From contig CAWKLF010000007.1 of assembly GCA_963850425.1 (NCBI GenBank), positions 372,001-436,000 on the forward strand: 64,000 nucleotides of DNA. The letters are read 5' to 3'. Position numbers and translations under genes: made by a program. Under the pieces are notes generated by a model that saw nothing but the letters and a program-made list of their open reading frames with translations, made no database searches and had not been told where the DNA came from. Positions 23,958-31,618 of this stretch are shown here, piece after piece (the stretch's first letter is position 1; every line of letters begins with the position of its first letter). The DNA comes from Gp1-AA133 sp963850425. GTDB lineage: Bacteria > Acidobacteriota > Terriglobia > Terriglobales > Acidobacteriaceae.

Positions 23958-24570
23958 ATGCGTCTGCTACCGTTGCCGGCCGGGGATCAGAAACTCGTGC
24001 AGATCGTGGATGCGGCCCTCGCCGACGCGACCCAGCGAAGCGGCCCGTGGCTGGTTTGCAAACCCGGCTGTACTCAGTGCTGCATGGGAGTCTTTTCAAT
24101 CAGCCAACTCGATGCCCTTCGCCTTCGACAGGGGCTGGACGAACTTGAGCACCGCGATCCTCAGCTGTGCGGCTGCGGTACGACAGCGCGCCCGCGATGC
24201 GATCGTTCGCTTGTCACCAGATTTCCCCGGTGACCCGGAGACAGGGATTCTCACCGAAGATGAGGAGGCTGAACGTCAGTTCGAGGATTTCGCCAACGAT
24301 GAGCCTTGCCCGGTTCTCGATCCTGCAACGGGCATGTGTGCGTTGTATGCGTCGCGGCCGATTACGTGCCGTTCTTTCGGGCCGCCGGTGCGATCCGAGG
24401 GCGGGCTGGGAGTGTGCGAACTGTGCTATCACGGGGCAAGCGACCAGCAGATTGCTGCCTGCGAAATGAGCGTTGATCCTGACGACCTGGAGGCGGAGCT
24501 TCTCGAGGAACTGGAGAGGGCCGGCGGCTCTGCGGGCCGCACGATCATCGCGTTCGCCCTGGCGGATTGA
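23958..24570 (+). pseudogene. YkgJ-family cysteine-cluster protein, frameshifted
   Basis: The start at ATG 23958 reads LLPLPAGDQKLVQIVDAALA and then the cluster-forming CKPGCTQCCMGVFSIS, typical of the YkgJ/CxxCxxCC family of putative zinc- or iron-chelating proteins. After EHRDPQL the frame fails. The other frame continues as AAAVRQRARDAIVRLSPDFPGDPE, followed by EPCPVLDPATGMCALYASRPITCRSFG and VCELCYHGAS with the remaining conserved cysteines. Dropping one base near 24168 joins the two parts at L-AAAV without a gap, giving about 203 residues. Function of the family is unknown. Whether the lesion is real or a base-call error cannot be told here. Confidence 0.75.
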
Positions 24571-24654
24571 GCCTTCCTTTTAGTGACGATGCGGCAGGCG
24601 AGGACGCATCGGCCCAGCGGCGACTCAGAATTGATTTCTAAGAATCGGCGACAC

Positions 24655-26181
24655 CTACTCCGCGTGCAACTTCCCGCTCACGTGGCTTAGAACTTTTTCA
24701 GCGGCGCGCACGCCTCGGTATTGAGCTTCCTCGAAAATTGAAAAGCCGCTCAGGTCGGAGTTTGCGAACAGGAGGCCGCCTTCTAGACTTGCCAGCCAGC
24801 GGCGCTCGGCGGAGAAGATGGCGCCTGGCATAGGACGCGCCATGGCGTGGCCGAAGCGCATAACGTCGATTCGCGAGACACATCGCCGGATGTCGGGATG
24901 CACACGTTCCAGATCACGCAGAATCGCTTCCGTCCAGTAATTCCAGTGTTTTTCCAGAAGCAGCTTTCGACCCACTGACGGCGGGTCTTGGGCCAATGCC
25001 CAGTAAAAAGTCCACACGGTGCGTTCGATGTGACTGCGAACGCTCTGATGGGTGGCATCCACGTAGCCCAAGGTTGGAGAATTCATCACGACGTTATCCC
25101 AGGTGGGATCACCGTAATCGGCAGGCAACTCTTCCAGGGAGAGATTGGCCGTCAGCCACGGGGAATACTCAAAATCGTGAAGAGGGAGGAAGTTGTCGAT
25201 GACGTAGGGCGCCAGAAAAGTAGGCGCAGCGAAAATCACAAATTCGGCCTGGTGCTCGGTGTTGCCGGCGAAAACGCTGTAGGCATTCCCTCTTTTTGCG
25301 ATGCGATGCACCATCTGCGACGAGCGCACGTATGCACCTATTTTTTCGAGCAGACGCCGGACAATCCATCCGTTGCCCTCCGGCCAGGTCAAAGGTCCTT
25401 TCTCTTTCGGTTCGCGGGAGGCGAAATAATGAATGCCCGTCCATGCCGATGTATCTGAAGCAAGGGCGCCGTAGTCATCGCGGCAGCAGTAATCCATGTA
25501 CCAGTTGAGGATTCTCGAGTCCATTCCCCGGCTGCGCAGCCAATCGCTGAACGGCATGCGGTCGAGATCGGCATGTTTGCGGGAGAGTCCGCGCTCCATT
25601 GGAATGGTGAAGCTGCCGGTTGCGCGGAATTTGTGGATGAAATCCTCCATGCGGCGGAACTGGTCGCGATCCTTGTCGCTCAGGCCGATGGCGGGCTCAA
25701 TTCCCTCCTGCCAGCGGCCGTACAAAAACAACCGCTCTTGCGGCGCGAAACACAGCGACCGCTCATCCCACACGCGATCTTTCAGCACGCCCAGTTCTTC
25801 GAACAGTTCGCGAACGTACGTTGCCTTGGGTCCGGGCACTGGGACATAGTGCGCGGCCCAAGGATAGGCAGTGATCTCATTTTCGCCCCAGCGGGAATTT
25901 CCTCCCGCTTGATCGTTCATCTCGAGCAGGACGAAGTCCTTGAAGCCGCGCTTATTCAAACGCCACGCTGCGCTCAGCCCGGCAATGCCTCCGCCTACGA
26001 TGACGACCGCATGCTTTTCAATTTTCTTTGCCCGAGGGAAGGAGGCGCGATCGCGCAACAGATGGCCAAACTGGAAAGAGTCGTTCACGAAACCGCCGGC
26101 AATCGGACGATCGCCTTTTACAGAAAGTCCCACCAGCGCCGCACTCGACGCCTGCAGGAACTTTCGGCGCGAAACCTTCAA
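24655..26181 (-). CDS. Twin-arginine FAD-dependent amine oxidase-like protein
   Basis: About 508 residues. The start is best placed at TTG 26181: it overlaps the stop of the upstream gene as TTGA and has GGAAGG nine or ten bases before it. The product then opens KVSRRKFLQASSAALVGLSV, a Tat signal. The FAD-binding motif is VVIVGGGIAGLSAAWRL, and the next strand acid lies in FVLLEMNDQAGGNS. The C-terminal part GGLLFANSDLSGFSIFEEAQYRGVRAAE matches the FAD-closing region of flavin amine oxidases. As the last gene of an operon with SAM decarboxylase and a spermidine-synthase-like enzyme, its substrate may be a polyamine outside the cytoplasmic membrane. That substrate is inferred from context only. 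Confidence 0.82.
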   Translation of the reverse strand: MKVSRRKFLQASSAALVGLSVKGDRPIAGGFVNDSFQFGHLLRDRASFPRAKKIEKHAVVIVGGGIAGLSAAWRLNKRGFKDFVLLEMNDQAGGNSRWGENEITAYPWAAHYVPVPGPKATYVRELFEELGVLKDRVWDERSLCFAPQERLFLYGRWQEGIEPAIGLSDKDRDQFRRMEDFIHKFRATGSFTIPMERGLSRKHADLDRMPFSDWLRSRGMDSRILNWYMDYCCRDDYGALASDTSAWTGIHYFASREPKEKGPLTWPEGNGWIVRRLLEKIGAYVRSSQMVHRIAKRGNAYSVFAGNTEHQAEFVIFAAPTFLAPYVIDNFLPLHDFEYSPWLTANLSLEELPADYGDPTWDNVVMNSPTLGYVDATHQSVRSHIERTVWTFYWALAQDPPSVGRKLLLEKHWNYWTEAILRDLERVHPDIRRCVSRIDVMRFGHAMARPMPGAIFSAERRWLASLEGGLLFANSDLSGFSIFEEAQYRGVRAAEKVLSHVSGKLHAE

Positions 26182-27674
26182 TGGCTGATGTCCTTCCAAT
26201 CCTGATCGTAAGCCCGCACCAGGACCTGGTCATTCAGTCGATTGGGCGGCATCGGCATCGGTGACATGTCGGGCGGGAACTGAAACATCGCAGGCAGGCC
26301 CTCGACCGAGACGAAGCGTAGTCCAGCAGGAAGAAGAGTCGGCGAGGAGTATTCATGCGTCGAAGCAATGACAAATCCCCACTCGCCGAACGACGGCACG
26401 TACACGTGATAGGGAAAGGTCTGCAGCCCGGCCTGTTTTAAGGTTTCTACGATGCACCAGTAGGAATCCCGGGCAAACATGGGCGAGGTGCTCTGCACAA
26501 CTATCAACCCCTGCGCGCTTAGATGCCGCGCGGCCGCCTTGTAGAAGGCTGTGGTGTATAGCTTGCCCAGCGAGTAGTTCGTGGGATCGGGAAAATCAAT
26601 CACGATGAAGTCATAGCTATCGGTATTCGAGTCCACCCAAGGGAAGGCATCCGCGTTGATGATGTGGACCTTGGGGGAGAGAAACGATTTCTGGTTCAGT
26701 GCTGTGAGCATGGGATGGGTCGAGAACATGCGCGTCATCTCTGGATCCAGGTCAACCAGCGTGACGCTCTCCACCTGGGGATATTTCAGGATCTCGCGCA
26801 CCGCAAGCCCGTCGCCGCCGCCCATCACCAACACCCGCCGCGGCGCGGCAATCGCAGAGAGCCCGGGATGGATGAGCGCTTCGTGATAGCGGTACTCATC
26901 GCGAGAACTAAATTGCAGATGACTGTTCAGGAAAAGACGAATGTCGTCCTTGAAGCGGGTTAATACAATGTGCTGGTAGCGGGTATCGCGAGCAAGGATA
27001 ATTTCGTCCGCATAAATATTGTCTTCGGCAGTCGCCGTGATGCGTTTCGCCTGGGCGAGCCCAACGCCAAGGGCACACATCACCACCAGGCACAGCCCCC
27101 GCAGCACTGGAGTCGAGGGTAACTGCTTCGCGAAAAGAAACGTGCTCCACAGCGCCACGCCAACGTTGATCAGTCCAAACAGCATTGCGGAGCGGACCAG
27201 TCCCAGCCGTGGCACCAGCAAGATCGGAAACAGCAACGACGCGCCCAGAGCTCCCAGGTAATCGAAGGTGAGCACATGCGCGACCACATCACGGAAGTGG
27301 TAACGCTCACGTACCATGCGCATCAGGATCGGGATCTCGAGTCCTACGAGCACTCCGATCATCACTACCAGGGCATACATCAGCAACTGAAATCCCTGCG
27401 TATAGGCGAAGGCCAAAAACAGCAGCGCGGACGAGAAACCGCCGATCACGCCGAGCATCAGTTCGATCCAGACGAACCGGAATGCCAGACCGCGATGAAT
27501 GTAGCGCGAGAGCGCACTGCCGATGCCCATCGCGAAAAGATAGCAGCCGATGATGGTGGAGAACTGCAGCACGCTGTCGCCGAGCAGGTAGCTGGCAAGT
27601 GTTCCGGCGATCAGCTCATAGATCAGCCCGCAGGCCGCGATGAGCAACACCGTGATGAAGAGCAGGATTCCCAC
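26178..27674 (-). CDS. Membrane-embedded spermidine synthase-like aminopropyltransferase
   Basis: A 498-residue fusion. The first 215 or so residues hold about seven hydrophobic helices (LLFITVLLIAACGLIYELIAG, LLMYALVVMIGVLVGLEI and others). The C-terminal half is a spermidine-synthase-type Rossmann domain: VLVMGGGDGLAVREIL, TLVDLDPEMTRMF, NADAFPWV, and IVIDFPDPTNYSLGKLYTTAFY. This architecture is known for membrane SpeE variants. With the SpeD-like decarboxylase upstream it could make aminopropyl-polyamines at the membrane. Acceptor specificity cannot be read from sequence. It starts three bases after the DUF350 stop and overlaps the amine oxidase gene. Confidence 0.87.
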   Translation of the reverse strand: MGILLFITVLLIAACGLIYELIAGTLASYLLGDSVLQFSTIIGCYLFAMGIGSALSRYIHRGLAFRFVWIELMLGVIGGFSSALLFLAFAYTQGFQLLMYALVVMIGVLVGLEIPILMRMVRERYHFRDVVAHVLTFDYLGALGASLLFPILLVPRLGLVRSAMLFGLINVGVALWSTFLFAKQLPSTPVLRGLCLVVMCALGVGLAQAKRITATAEDNIYADEIILARDTRYQHIVLTRFKDDIRLFLNSHLQFSSRDEYRYHEALIHPGLSAIAAPRRVLVMGGGDGLAVREILKYPQVESVTLVDLDPEMTRMFSTHPMLTALNQKSFLSPKVHIINADAFPWVDSNTDSYDFIVIDFPDPTNYSLGKLYTTAFYKAAARHLSAQGLIVVQSTSPMFARDSYWCIVETLKQAGLQTFPYHVYVPSFGEWGFVIASTHEYSSPTLLPAGLRFVSVEGLPAMFQFPPDMSPMPMPPNRLNDQVLVRAYDQDWKDISH

Positions 27675-27677
27675 GAC

Positions 27678-27890
27678 CTAGTGGACCGCCGCCGCAATGA
27701 TGATGCTGATGCCGATCGACATCGCGCCCACCAGGATGGCCAGCGCGGTGTTGTGCTCCTGCACGATTTCTTTCCAGAGGTGATAGGGCGTGAGCTTGTC
27801 CATCACCATAAAAGCCAGGCTGAAGACTACAATTCCAAGAAATGCGAAGACCACCGCATTCACGACACTGCTCACCAGCGTAGGGCTCAT
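27678..27890 (-). CDS. DUF350 (YjfL-like) small membrane protein
   Basis: A 70-residue protein with two hydrophobic helices separated by a polar loop: VVNAVVFAFLGIVVFSLAFMVMDKL and ALAILVGAMSIGISIIIAAAV. The loop TPYHLWKEIVQEHNTALA is the DUF350 signature; most family members have two or more repeats, so this is a single-repeat form. DUF350/YjfL has been linked by gene neighbourhood to PspA-type envelope-stress genes and polyamine enzymes. Its biochemical role is unknown. It begins one base after the stop of the 61-residue gene upstream. Confidence 0.85.
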   Translation of the reverse strand: MSPTLVSSVVNAVVFAFLGIVVFSLAFMVMDKLTPYHLWKEIVQEHNTALAILVGAMSIGISIIIAAAVH

Positions 27891-27891
27891 T

Positions 27892-28077
27892 TCATTTACC
27901 TCCGGTGTAATGGTGATAGGAACTGTAGACGGAGCGGTAGGATCCGGGATTGTCGCGCACGGAGCGGGGGACGTTCTTCACTTCGTTCACTGAGGCCAGG
28001 CTCCATCCCTGATATTGCGCGACGCCTAGTCCCGCAAGCACGGCAATTCCGTAGATCAAGTAAAGGACGCGAATCAT
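27892..28077 (-). CDS. Small membrane protein of unknown function (61 aa)
   Basis: The product has one N-terminal membrane helix (VLYLIYGIAVLAGLGVAQY) and a short polar tail containing VNEVKNVPRSVRDNPGSYRSVY and a His/Tyr-rich end (SSYHHYTGGK). The tail looks strongly constrained and faces away from the N-terminus. It is real by context: its ATG overlaps the DUF4178 membrane gene's stop (ATGA) and the next gene starts one base after its own stop. I do not recognise a named family. It is probably a dedicated membrane partner of the DUF350/DUF4178/polyamine proteins. Confidence 0.75.
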   Translation of the reverse strand: MIRVLYLIYGIAVLAGLGVAQYQGWSLASVNEVKNVPRSVRDNPGSYRSVYSSYHHYTGGK

Positions 28078-29390
28078 TCGTCATCTCCACTGCTGAGCGG
28101 TGCATGATCGCTCTCCGCCCAACGCAAATGCTCGAAGCTGAGTGATCGCCAGGTTAGCGCCAGCACCGGCAGAAATAATGCTCCGAGAGCGATTCCGTAG
28201 AAGCTGTACTGGGGGACGTCGCGCTTGACCGCGATCGTGTAGTAAGTCACTCCATATCCCGGGTCGCCCTCGGGTTCGACGCGCAGGTAGTAACGGCCGG
28301 GCGGGACCTTGGGCACCGCGACCGAGTCATTCACGCTGCCCTCCGACCACGAGCCATCCGAGTCATAACCGTGGTAGTAGCTCACTTCCCTAGCGAAGTC
28401 GAAGGCTTGCCCGGTGGTTTCGTTAATCAGCGCATAGTTCAGGTAGATCCAGCGATTGTTGAGGTCGGTGCTGGTCGTCAGATCGACATTCGAAGTATGT
28501 CCCTTCACCTCGAACTCGTCGGTTACGAACGACGCCTCGCCACGGCGATTCGAATCGTACTTGTAGTATCCGGTGAAGACCTGCTCCTTGCGGGCGGAGA
28601 GGTCAAGCCCGATCATCATGACCACCAGGGCGAGCGCGAACACGGCAAACGCCATCCAGATGTTCTTGGTCGGGCCGGTCAGAGGAGAAGGTTGATTTTC
28701 GTAGACGCCGATTGCCTGGGGAGGATTGCCGCTCAGGCCAAACGCCTTCCAGACGTCTTTGCCCGACATGTACTCGCCCATCGACCAGGTGACTTCGTTC
28801 CCGGTCTGTTCGCTCGACAGAACTCGCGGCGGGGATACATAGTCGGTGACCTCGACCGATTCGCCGACGCGGACTTGCCATGGAAATTCCCCCAGCACAA
28901 ACGAGGTGCCGGCCCTCGCAGTTTGAAAGTGCTTGTAGGTCTCTCCCAGGTATCGCACTCTCGGAGAGCTCGCGTACGGCAAGATCTCGGGCAGAGCTTT
29001 CAGAATGCTGACGTCATTCCAATGACCTTCGTACTCCGTCAGGTAGCGGAAGCCTTTGAACGGATTGAACAGCACGTATTCATGCCAGCTATAGTCGACG
29101 CCCTCCACGTGAATGGTGCGGCGCTCAAAACCAATGACCTCGTAATCGGTTCCGCGAATTTTCCCGCGCGTGCCCAGCGGGATCAAAGGCTTGTGCTCGT
29201 GCGTGGCGGCGGCGAATTTCTGCAGAATCTGGAGATTCGGATCCTTGGCGTCAAGGATCGAGTGACAGCTGTCGCAGACGATTGTGACGGCGTTATTGAA
29301 AGAGCGCACGGCCAGGGCGGCACCGCAGCCGGGACAGTTCAACGCACGCGCTTGCGGCTTGCCAGGAGGGGTTGGACCGCCCGCGCTCAC
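28074..29390 (-). CDS. Zinc-ribbon DUF4178 protein with two membrane helices
   Basis: 438 residues. An N-terminal zinc ribbon (CPGCGAAL, then CDSCHSIL) is followed by a DUF4178 domain at about residues 70-220 (GTRGKIRGTDYEVIGFERR, WHEYVLFNPFKGFRYLTEY). A membrane helix near 245 (IWMAFAVFALALVVMMIGLDL) leads to a beta-rich outer domain of about 120 residues. That domain includes FEVKGHTSNVDL and PPGRYYLRVEPEGDPGYG, and a second helix lies near 400 (FYGIALGALFLPVLALTW). DUF4178 is found with PspA, DUF350 and polyamine genes; its function is not established. The layout suggests a membrane sensor with a cytoplasmic zinc ribbon and an external domain. It overlaps the genes on both sides by four bases. 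Confidence 0.83.
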   Translation of the reverse strand: MSAGGPTPPGKPQARALNCPGCGAALAVRSFNNAVTIVCDSCHSILDAKDPNLQILQKFAAATHEHKPLIPLGTRGKIRGTDYEVIGFERRTIHVEGVDYSWHEYVLFNPFKGFRYLTEYEGHWNDVSILKALPEILPYASSPRVRYLGETYKHFQTARAGTSFVLGEFPWQVRVGESVEVTDYVSPPRVLSSEQTGNEVTWSMGEYMSGKDVWKAFGLSGNPPQAIGVYENQPSPLTGPTKNIWMAFAVFALALVVMMIGLDLSARKEQVFTGYYKYDSNRRGEASFVTDEFEVKGHTSNVDLTTSTDLNNRWIYLNYALINETTGQAFDFAREVSYYHGYDSDGSWSEGSVNDSVAVPKVPPGRYYLRVEPEGDPGYGVTYYTIAVKRDVPQYSFYGIALGALFLPVLALTWRSLSFEHLRWAESDHAPLSSGDDE

Positions 29391-30016
29391 GACCAGCCCT
29401 CGAAGGTTCGCAGATTCTTCAACGCCAGGCTGTCGAACTCCACTATCTCACCGAGATAGAGCGCAGGCTGCTCATCGCTGTAATCGATGGTGGCGAATTT
29501 TCCGCTCGTCGAGCGCAGGTCCACGAATACCACGTCGTTCTTGTCCCAATACTCAAAAGGCAATTCGCCTTGTACGCCGCGATAGTGCGCGTTGGTGATG
29601 GTGGTCACCTCGTAGGAAACGTTGTCCCACACGAAGCGGTCGCCGACCTTGCACTTCGCAGGAAGCTTGCGTCCAGGCGCGGAAAACGAGACGGCATATT
29701 CATCCTGCGCGTCCGAGAGCCATCCGCTGCTGCCGCCATTCAGCATCAGATGCCACTCGTTCCAGTTGCCCAGTTCGTACTCGTAAATGATCCGGCCAAT
29801 CGCCGTGAAGGCTTTGTGGCTGTAGCTTCCTTCCGTGCCGATCTGGATGGGCGAACTATCGGGCGGCAGGTCCCCGACCTGCCCGACTTTCTGGAGATCG
29901 ACGTCGGTGCGAACCAGGATGGACTTGCAATACTCGCAGACGGTTTGCACGCTGCTCGACCAGCGAAAGACAATCTTTGCGCCACAGTTGGGACAGTTCC
30001 CCGACGGCTGGGTCAT
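29387..30016 (-). CDS. Zinc-ribbon DUF4178 protein, soluble
   Basis: 209 residues. It has an N-terminal zinc ribbon (CPNCGAKIVFRW, CEYCKSIL) followed by one DUF4178 domain (IQIGTEGSYSHKAFTAIGRIIYEYELGNWNEWHLML). No membrane segment is present. It resembles the first half of the next gene product and may form a hetero-pair with it. ATG 30016 overlaps the speD-like stop (ATGA), and its own stop overlaps the next ATG in the same way, so these genes are translated as a chain. Confidence 0.83.
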   Translation of the reverse strand: MTQPSGNCPNCGAKIVFRWSSSVQTVCEYCKSILVRTDVDLQKVGQVGDLPPDSSPIQIGTEGSYSHKAFTAIGRIIYEYELGNWNEWHLMLNGGSSGWLSDAQDEYAVSFSAPGRKLPAKCKVGDRFVWDNVSYEVTTITNAHYRGVQGELPFEYWDKNDVVFVDLRSTSGKFATIDYSDEQPALYLGEIVEFDSLALKNLRTFEGWS

Positions 30017-30417
30017 CCCGCGATTCTCCCCATAGGAGGAATGTCCGGACGATGATCGCTCTTTGAGACCGCCTCGCCATAGGGACGCATCAAACTTCGG
30101 ACGGTCACAAATGTGGCCCCAAAAATCTCGCAGAGGCGAGTGTTAAAGTCCCATTCGGTCCGCGGAACGCAGCAGAACAGGTTCAGGCAGATCGAGCCAA
30201 ACTCTGGGAAGGTGTGGCAGGTTAGATGAGATTCAGCCAGCAGGCAGAGGCCGGTGATCCCCCCAGTCTGAGGAAACTGATGCCACTGTGTCTCGCCTAC
30301 CGGCCGAAGTTTCAGATCGGTGACGATCCGCTGAAACACGGAGCGCAGCAAAGGCAGGTCGGCAAGCGACGCGGGTGAGCACCCATGAGCTTCTACGATC
30401 CACTCGATTCCGTTCAT
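30013..30417 (-). CDS. speD: S-adenosylmethionine decarboxylase, prokaryotic SpeD type
   Basis: A 134-residue proenzyme that would give decarboxylated SAM, the aminopropyl donor. The self-cleavage site is present in LLAESHLTCHTFPEFGS: the Glu-Ser bond gives the pyruvoyl serine, and the second histidine of HLTCH is the processing/catalytic one. The cysteine pair in NLFCCVPRTEW occupies the place of the catalytic cysteine. The C-terminus (GRIAG) is somewhat extended over short SpeD forms. It is the second gene of the operon. Together with the membrane SpeE-like enzyme downstream, it supplies a complete aminopropyl-transfer route. Confidence 0.88.
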   Translation of the reverse strand: MNGIEWIVEAHGCSPASLADLPLLRSVFQRIVTDLKLRPVGETQWHQFPQTGGITGLCLLAESHLTCHTFPEFGSICLNLFCCVPRTEWDFNTRLCEIFGATFVTVRSLMRPYGEAVSKSDHRPDIPPMGRIAG

Positions 30418-30424
30418 GTATGCG

Positions 30425-31432
30425 TTACGGTTGAGCCTGGCCGCAATTGGGGCAGAACTTGCTGATTTTCGGAATCGACTTTCCGCAGCTTAAGCAGAAC
30501 TTGGCTTCTGTGCCGGCAGCCACGGCACCGCCCACAGGGGGCGCGGCCCCTTCGGTGCCGGAGGTCGCGCTTCCCTTCCGGATGGCGTCCATCATGGCCT
30601 GTCCCATGGCCATGCCGGCACCAAGTCCGGCGCCGACTCCAGCCGCGCCCCCGCCTTCGTTCGCGGCCGCAATCGGGATCGATTGTGCAACCTGGTACTG
30701 GGTGTATCGTCCCATGTCGCCGACCATGTTCATGCCAATGCGCTGGTCGAGGATCTTCTGCAATTCTTCGGGGAGGGAAAGATTTTCGACCACAAAGCTG
30801 TCGAGCACGAGGCCGAGATCGGTAAACGCCGGCTTAAGTTGACCTGCAATCTTTTCGGAGAGCGCCACCTGGTTGGCTGCCATGTCGAGAAACGGGACCT
30901 GGCTGCCCGCAAAGGTGTCGGTGATCCGTCCGACAATCGTGTTGCGCAATTGTCCCTCAAGATCGGCGACCTCATAGGCATCCCGCGTCCCGCTGACCTT
31001 CGTGTAGAAGAGCTTGGGATCGGCGAGATGGTAGGTGTAGATTCCGAACGCGCGCAGGCGAATGGCGCCAAATTCTTTGTCACGAATCGTGATGGGATTC
31101 TGCGTTCCCCAGTGCTGATTGGTCTGGAGGCGGGTAATGAAGAAGTAGACATCGGACTTGAAAGGGGACTTGAAGGCCTTGTCCCAATTCATGAGGTAAG
31201 TAAGAACCGGCAGTGTTTGCGTGTTCAGTGTGTAGAGCCCGGGTCCGAACACGTCGCCGACTTTGCCTTCGTTCACAAACACAGCCATCTGCGAATCGCG
31301 TACCGTGAGTTTGCCGCCATTCTGGATCTCGCGGTCTTGCATTGGATATCGGTACGCCAGGAGGCCATCTGCCGGCTCTACCCACTCAATAACATCGATA
31401 AATTGTTTGGAGAGAAAATCACGCAGACTCAT
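30425..31432 (-). CDS. SPFH/band-7 domain protein with C-terminal zinc ribbon (YdjI-like)
   Basis: 335 residues from ATG 31432 (SLRDFLSKQFIDVIEW); a frame-open extension to 31474 is less likely. The SPFH-like domain spans about residues 20-230, with DSQMAVFVNEGKVGDVFGPGLYTLNTQTLPVLTYL and GAIRLRAFGIYTYHLADPKLFY. A Gly/Ala-rich linker (GGGAAGVGAGLGAGMAMGQ) leads to a zinc ribbon: CLSCGKSIPKISKFCPNCG. This architecture is that of B. subtilis YdjI and related proteins annotated as virion core-like, which act with PspA in membrane stress. No pspA is next to it here. It is the first gene of the polyamine/DUF4178 operon, seven bases before speD. Confidence 0.85.
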   Translation of the reverse strand: MSLRDFLSKQFIDVIEWVEPADGLLAYRYPMQDREIQNGGKLTVRDSQMAVFVNEGKVGDVFGPGLYTLNTQTLPVLTYLMNWDKAFKSPFKSDVYFFITRLQTNQHWGTQNPITIRDKEFGAIRLRAFGIYTYHLADPKLFYTKVSGTRDAYEVADLEGQLRNTIVGRITDTFAGSQVPFLDMAANQVALSEKIAGQLKPAFTDLGLVLDSFVVENLSLPEELQKILDQRIGMNMVGDMGRYTQYQVAQSIPIAAANEGGGAAGVGAGLGAGMAMGQAMMDAIRKGSATSGTEGAAPPVGGAVAAGTEAKFCLSCGKSIPKISKFCPNCGQAQP

Positions 31433-31589
31433 AGCCGAACTCACTCCCAAAGGCGGGAGATCGCCATCCATCACGCGACAGCCGCCGATTTGGGGATGCT
31501 AAGGTCCGGTTGCCTCCATGTCAATGGCATGTTTGCCGGGATCTATTGCAGGTTGCGAATGGAATTTGCGGATTGCTCTTCGGAGATGC

Positions 31590-31611
31590 GGGGCGCGCCC
31601 GGATGCGCCCC
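31590..31611 (-). terminator. GC-rich hairpin after the cus operon
   Basis: GGGGCGC (31590-31596) and GCGCCCC (31605-31611) form a 7-bp stem eight bases after the cusA-like stop. No T-run follows on the minus strand, so it is at best a weak terminator. The gap from 31433 to 31618 also has to hold the promoter of the SPFH operon, which I cannot place. Confidence 0.35.
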
Positions 31612-31618
31612 TTTCTCG

